From Paenibacillus sp. L3-i20 (GTDB lineage: Bacteria; Bacillota; Bacilli; Paenibacillales; Paenibacillaceae), in contig NZ_BQME02000002.1 in assembly GCF_022180385.2 (NCBI RefSeq), positions 1,364,001 through 1,428,000 of the forward strand: 64,000 bases of DNA, given 5' to 3'. A model generated the notes under the pieces. That model saw nothing but the letters and a program-made list of their open reading frames with translations, ran no database searches and was not told the origin of the DNA. Positions within the stretch are counted from its first letter, which is position 1. Every line of letters starts with the position of its first letter. Shown one piece after another: positions 62,215 to 64,000 of this stretch. A program made the position numbers and the translations under genes.

Positions 62215-62293
62215 GCCAGCAGTAATGACTACATACTGATGATATCTGTGCCAGCAGTAATGACTACATACTGATGAAATCCGTGCCAGCAGT
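62215..62293. repeat. Tandem 35-bp duplication at the end of the MFS gene
   Basis: Two 35-base copies, starting 62215 and 62250 (GCCAGCAGTAATGACTACAT...), differ at two or three positions; a third partial copy (GCCAGCAGT) begins at 62285. The second copy contains the last codons and stop of the MFS gene, so the first is an extra copy of that end. Confidence 0.85.
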
Positions 62294-63505
62294 TGTCATG
62301 CGCTTCCGCTCCTTCATCCAGCTGAGGCCTATTAACGCTAGTGAAGTTGCAACGATGAACATCGGTATAAAAAACAAATGTGAATGATAACCCTTTATAA
62401 ACAATGGCAGCAAATAACCAACTAGCGTAGCCATTAGCATAATAACTTCATATAAGCTCGCTCCAAATCCACTTCGATGAACAAACATCCGCTGCACATA
62501 ACCCATCGCTACACCAAATTTAATTGATACAAATAAAGAATATATCGGTTGGATAAGAAAAAACATTGGCAGAGATGACGTTGCAGAATAAACAATGTAG
62601 CCTATAATGGCGCACAATCCTCCGATAAATAGCACCTTTTTTGTTCCATATCGCATAGCCCAGTAACCCGCAAGCGTCATAAACAGCAGCTCGAATATCG
62701 CTTGTATACTCCACAAATAAGACATCAATTCAGCTCTGCCAAACGTTTCCTTAACGACAAGGGGCAAATATAAACCTCTAATTGCATCAGCACATGCCAA
62801 TAACAAAATAGCAAAAAGCATCATAAGTGAAAACGGTTCGCCCGAGGCTCCAGAAACTTGTGACGGTTGCCTATTCTTCGTTCCGTCTTCCCTATCTGGT
62901 CTATATTCGTTATGGATCAATAGCAGCACAAGCAATATAGCATATCCGCAAAAATTGCCCCAGAGAACGCCTTGAAATGTTGCGATTACATACAGATTTG
63001 CACCAATCAACAATCCTACAAAAAAACCAACACTTAAAGATGATCGTAACCAAATTAAACACATCTCGACTAGATCAGGCGCATATTTCGTAAAATGCAA
63101 ACGTGACATCGCAAACATTTGTCCCATTATTAATCCTGATGGCGCGCTTGCAATGCTCATACTAACGAGCGCTTCCTCAAAGCTATCGGCTCTCATATAA
63201 AATAATAACCCAACCATACATATGATTGCAGCGAGCATGGCAAGCAACTTCTTGCTTCTCATTCGGTCACTATATGCTCCGACAGTAATGGTCACCACCA
63301 TATTTAGCAGTCCGGAAATGGCAAAAACAGCAACAATTTGACCTTTTGTTAATCCAATATGATCGCTTAAATAAATCGAACTCATCGGTGCAAGAATTCC
63401 GAGTCCAATGCCATAAAAGAATAAACACAATATTAATCGCTTTGCTCCAGTTACGCGGCTAAACTGTCTTAAGTCCGAAAACAAGCTCAATTGTAATTCA
63501 CCCAT
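62264..63505 (-). CDS. MFS transporter, sugar-efflux-like
   Basis: A 413-residue protein with about 12 membrane segments. It has the MFS motif-A-like loop GAYSDRMRSKKLL between segments 2 and 3 (near residue 77). The overall pattern (MGLIxS) resembles SetA-type sugar efflux proteins, but the substrate cannot be determined. The stop TAG lies in the tandem repeat. No ribosome-binding site is evident at ATG 63505, so the start may lie slightly downstream. Confidence 0.85.
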   Translation of the reverse strand: MGELQLSLFSDLRQFSRVTGAKRLILCLFFYGIGLGILAPMSSIYLSDHIGLTKGQIVAVFAISGLLNMVVTITVGAYSDRMRSKKLLAMLAAIICMVGLLFYMRADSFEEALVSMSIASAPSGLIMGQMFAMSRLHFTKYAPDLVEMCLIWLRSSLSVGFFVGLLIGANLYVIATFQGVLWGNFCGYAILLVLLLIHNEYRPDREDGTKNRQPSQVSGASGEPFSLMMLFAILLLACADAIRGLYLPLVVKETFGRAELMSYLWSIQAIFELLFMTLAGYWAMRYGTKKVLFIGGLCAIIGYIVYSATSSLPMFFLIQPIYSLFVSIKFGVAMGYVQRMFVHRSGFGASLYEVIMLMATLVGYLLPLFIKGYHSHLFFIPMFIVATSLALIGLSWMKERKRMTTAGTDFISM

Positions 63506-63645
63506 TCTTTCATTTTTACAATTATTAAAACTATAGCATATCGCCTATTTATTTTACATTATAATAAATCATTTTAAGTTGTATTTAGAAGGTTCTATAA
63601 GATATGGTTATTCGTAGTAAATCAAAAAAATAAACAGGAGGTAAA

Positions 63646-63873
63646 ATGAACTCTAAAAACAAGTCAGTACGGACACGTTTGATACTTTCAATTCCATCTT
63701 TGATTTTCCTAATTATAATGTGCAGCAGTATTTTCTGGATCTCTGATCTTTTTGTTGAAATGGGTTTAAATGCTAAAGATCGTTCTTATATTAACTTAGT
63801 AGTAGTCGTTACTTTCCTCATTGGTCTTCTCACAGGAAAACTTCTTGCTGTTCTTCAATCAAAGTATAAATGA
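63646..63873 (+). CDS. Small membrane protein (75 aa), two spans, unknown function
   Basis: MNSKNKSVRTRLILSIPSLI starts a protein with two membrane segments (about 12-32 and 48-68) and a basic terminus (LQSKYK). AGGAGGTAAA is an excellent ribosome-binding site. No family is recognised. Divergent from the MFS gene. Confidence 0.75.
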   Translation: MNSKNKSVRTRLILSIPSLIFLIIMCSSIFWISDLFVEMGLNAKDRSYINLVVVVTFLIGLLTGKLLAVLQSKYK

Positions 63874-64000
63874 CGCTCTAACTTCACAAATTGATGAGTT
63901 AAAATATGCAGTTTGAAAGTTCCGGGGGCTGCTGCCATCAGAAAGCATTGCATTTAACAGTATTCCTATAATCATAGCAGTTGTAATTGTTGTCGCTGTA
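63859..64000 (-). CDS. Possible 3' end of a transporter gene, cut by window edge
   Basis: A minus-strand frame is open from the window edge and reads TATTITTAMIIGILLNAMLS, then DGSSPRNFQ, to a stop at 63859. The hydrophobic stretch ending in LLN resembles the last membrane span of nucleobase permeases, but 47 codons are too few to decide. Overlaps the 75-residue gene by 15 bases. Confidence 0.35.
   Translation of the reverse strand, partial: TATTITTAMIIGILLNAMLSDGSSPRNFQTAYFNSSICEVRASFIL

Noticed and set aside
1..64000. CRISPR array, rRNA or tRNA genes
   Set aside because: No spaced repeats of CRISPR type and no tRNA or rRNA signatures were recognised on either strand.

Overview
The window is chromosomal DNA of an endospore-forming Firmicute. 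Gene content, several TTG/GTG starts behind strong GGAGG-type ribosome-binding sites, and small family-typical proteins (YIEGIA with its capping subunit, Prli42, an MciZ with a long tail) point to the Paenibacillaceae (Paenibacillus/Cohnella relatives). Gene order closely follows the Bacillus subtilis region from der through bkd. Almost everything lies on the minus strand, so the biological order runs from high to low coordinates. No rRNA, tRNA or CRISPR array was seen.

Layout: (1) 1-10,400: der, a YIEGIA spore-envelope pair, a YphA-like protein, rpsA, plsC, cmk, a YpfB-like protein, a PilZ c-di-GMP receptor, ypeB, prsW, gudB and mecA; sleB, the usual partner of ypeB, is absent. (2) 10,400-15,650: a YtxH-like protein, a lipoprotein polysaccharide deacetylase, a CPBP protease with a small membrane partner, an unrecognised exported protein, and serA behind a leader with a terminator. 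(3) 15,650-27,350: resE-resD-resC-resB-resA (cytochrome c maturation and its regulators), rluB, spmB-spmA-dacB (spore maturation), ytfJ-ytfI, scpB-scpA (condensin). (4) 27,350-31,430: the riboflavin operon ribD-ribE-ribBA-ribH under an FMN riboswitch whose terminator also holds the ribD ribosome-binding site. (5) about 31,480-37,750: a degraded integrative element between the rib leader and ppiB. It holds an Xis-like protein, a coupled four-gene regulatory operon, small cargo genes (DUF3231, DUF6713, DUF421, ferritin-like), several frameshifted relics and the C-terminal half of a tyrosine integrase; CCTACCAA-type repeats lie near both ends. (6) 37,750-45,600: ppiB, lysA, a reduced spoVA cluster (AA, AB and AF only) with a sigma-G promoter, the spoIIA operon (anti-anti-sigma, anti-sigma, sigma-F) with a sigma-H promoter, and dacF. 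(7) 45,900-50,950: nucleoside salvage (pdp, punA, deoB), a Spo0E-like phosphatase, xerD and yqzK. (8) 51,000-55,800: ald, fur, spoIIM, nudF, a sigma-E-controlled mciZ, a PepT-like peptidase and Prli42. (9) 55,787-61,400: the branched-chain 2-oxoacid dehydrogenase genes (lpdV, bkdAA, bkdAB, bkdB) followed by lipB. (10) 61,600-64,000: yqzF, small unknown proteins, an MFS transporter whose end is tandemly duplicated, and possibly the 3' end of another transporter.

The window is dominated by sporulation and germination: commitment (Spo0E-like), forespore sigma-F control (spoIIA), engulfment (spoIIM), mother-cell division block (mciZ), cortex maturation (dacB, spmAB, dacF), spore coat or envelope (YIEGIA) and germination (ypeB, spoVA, ytfJ). 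Start sites were moved from the longest open frame wherever a ribosome-binding site clearly favoured an internal start; those cases are stated.
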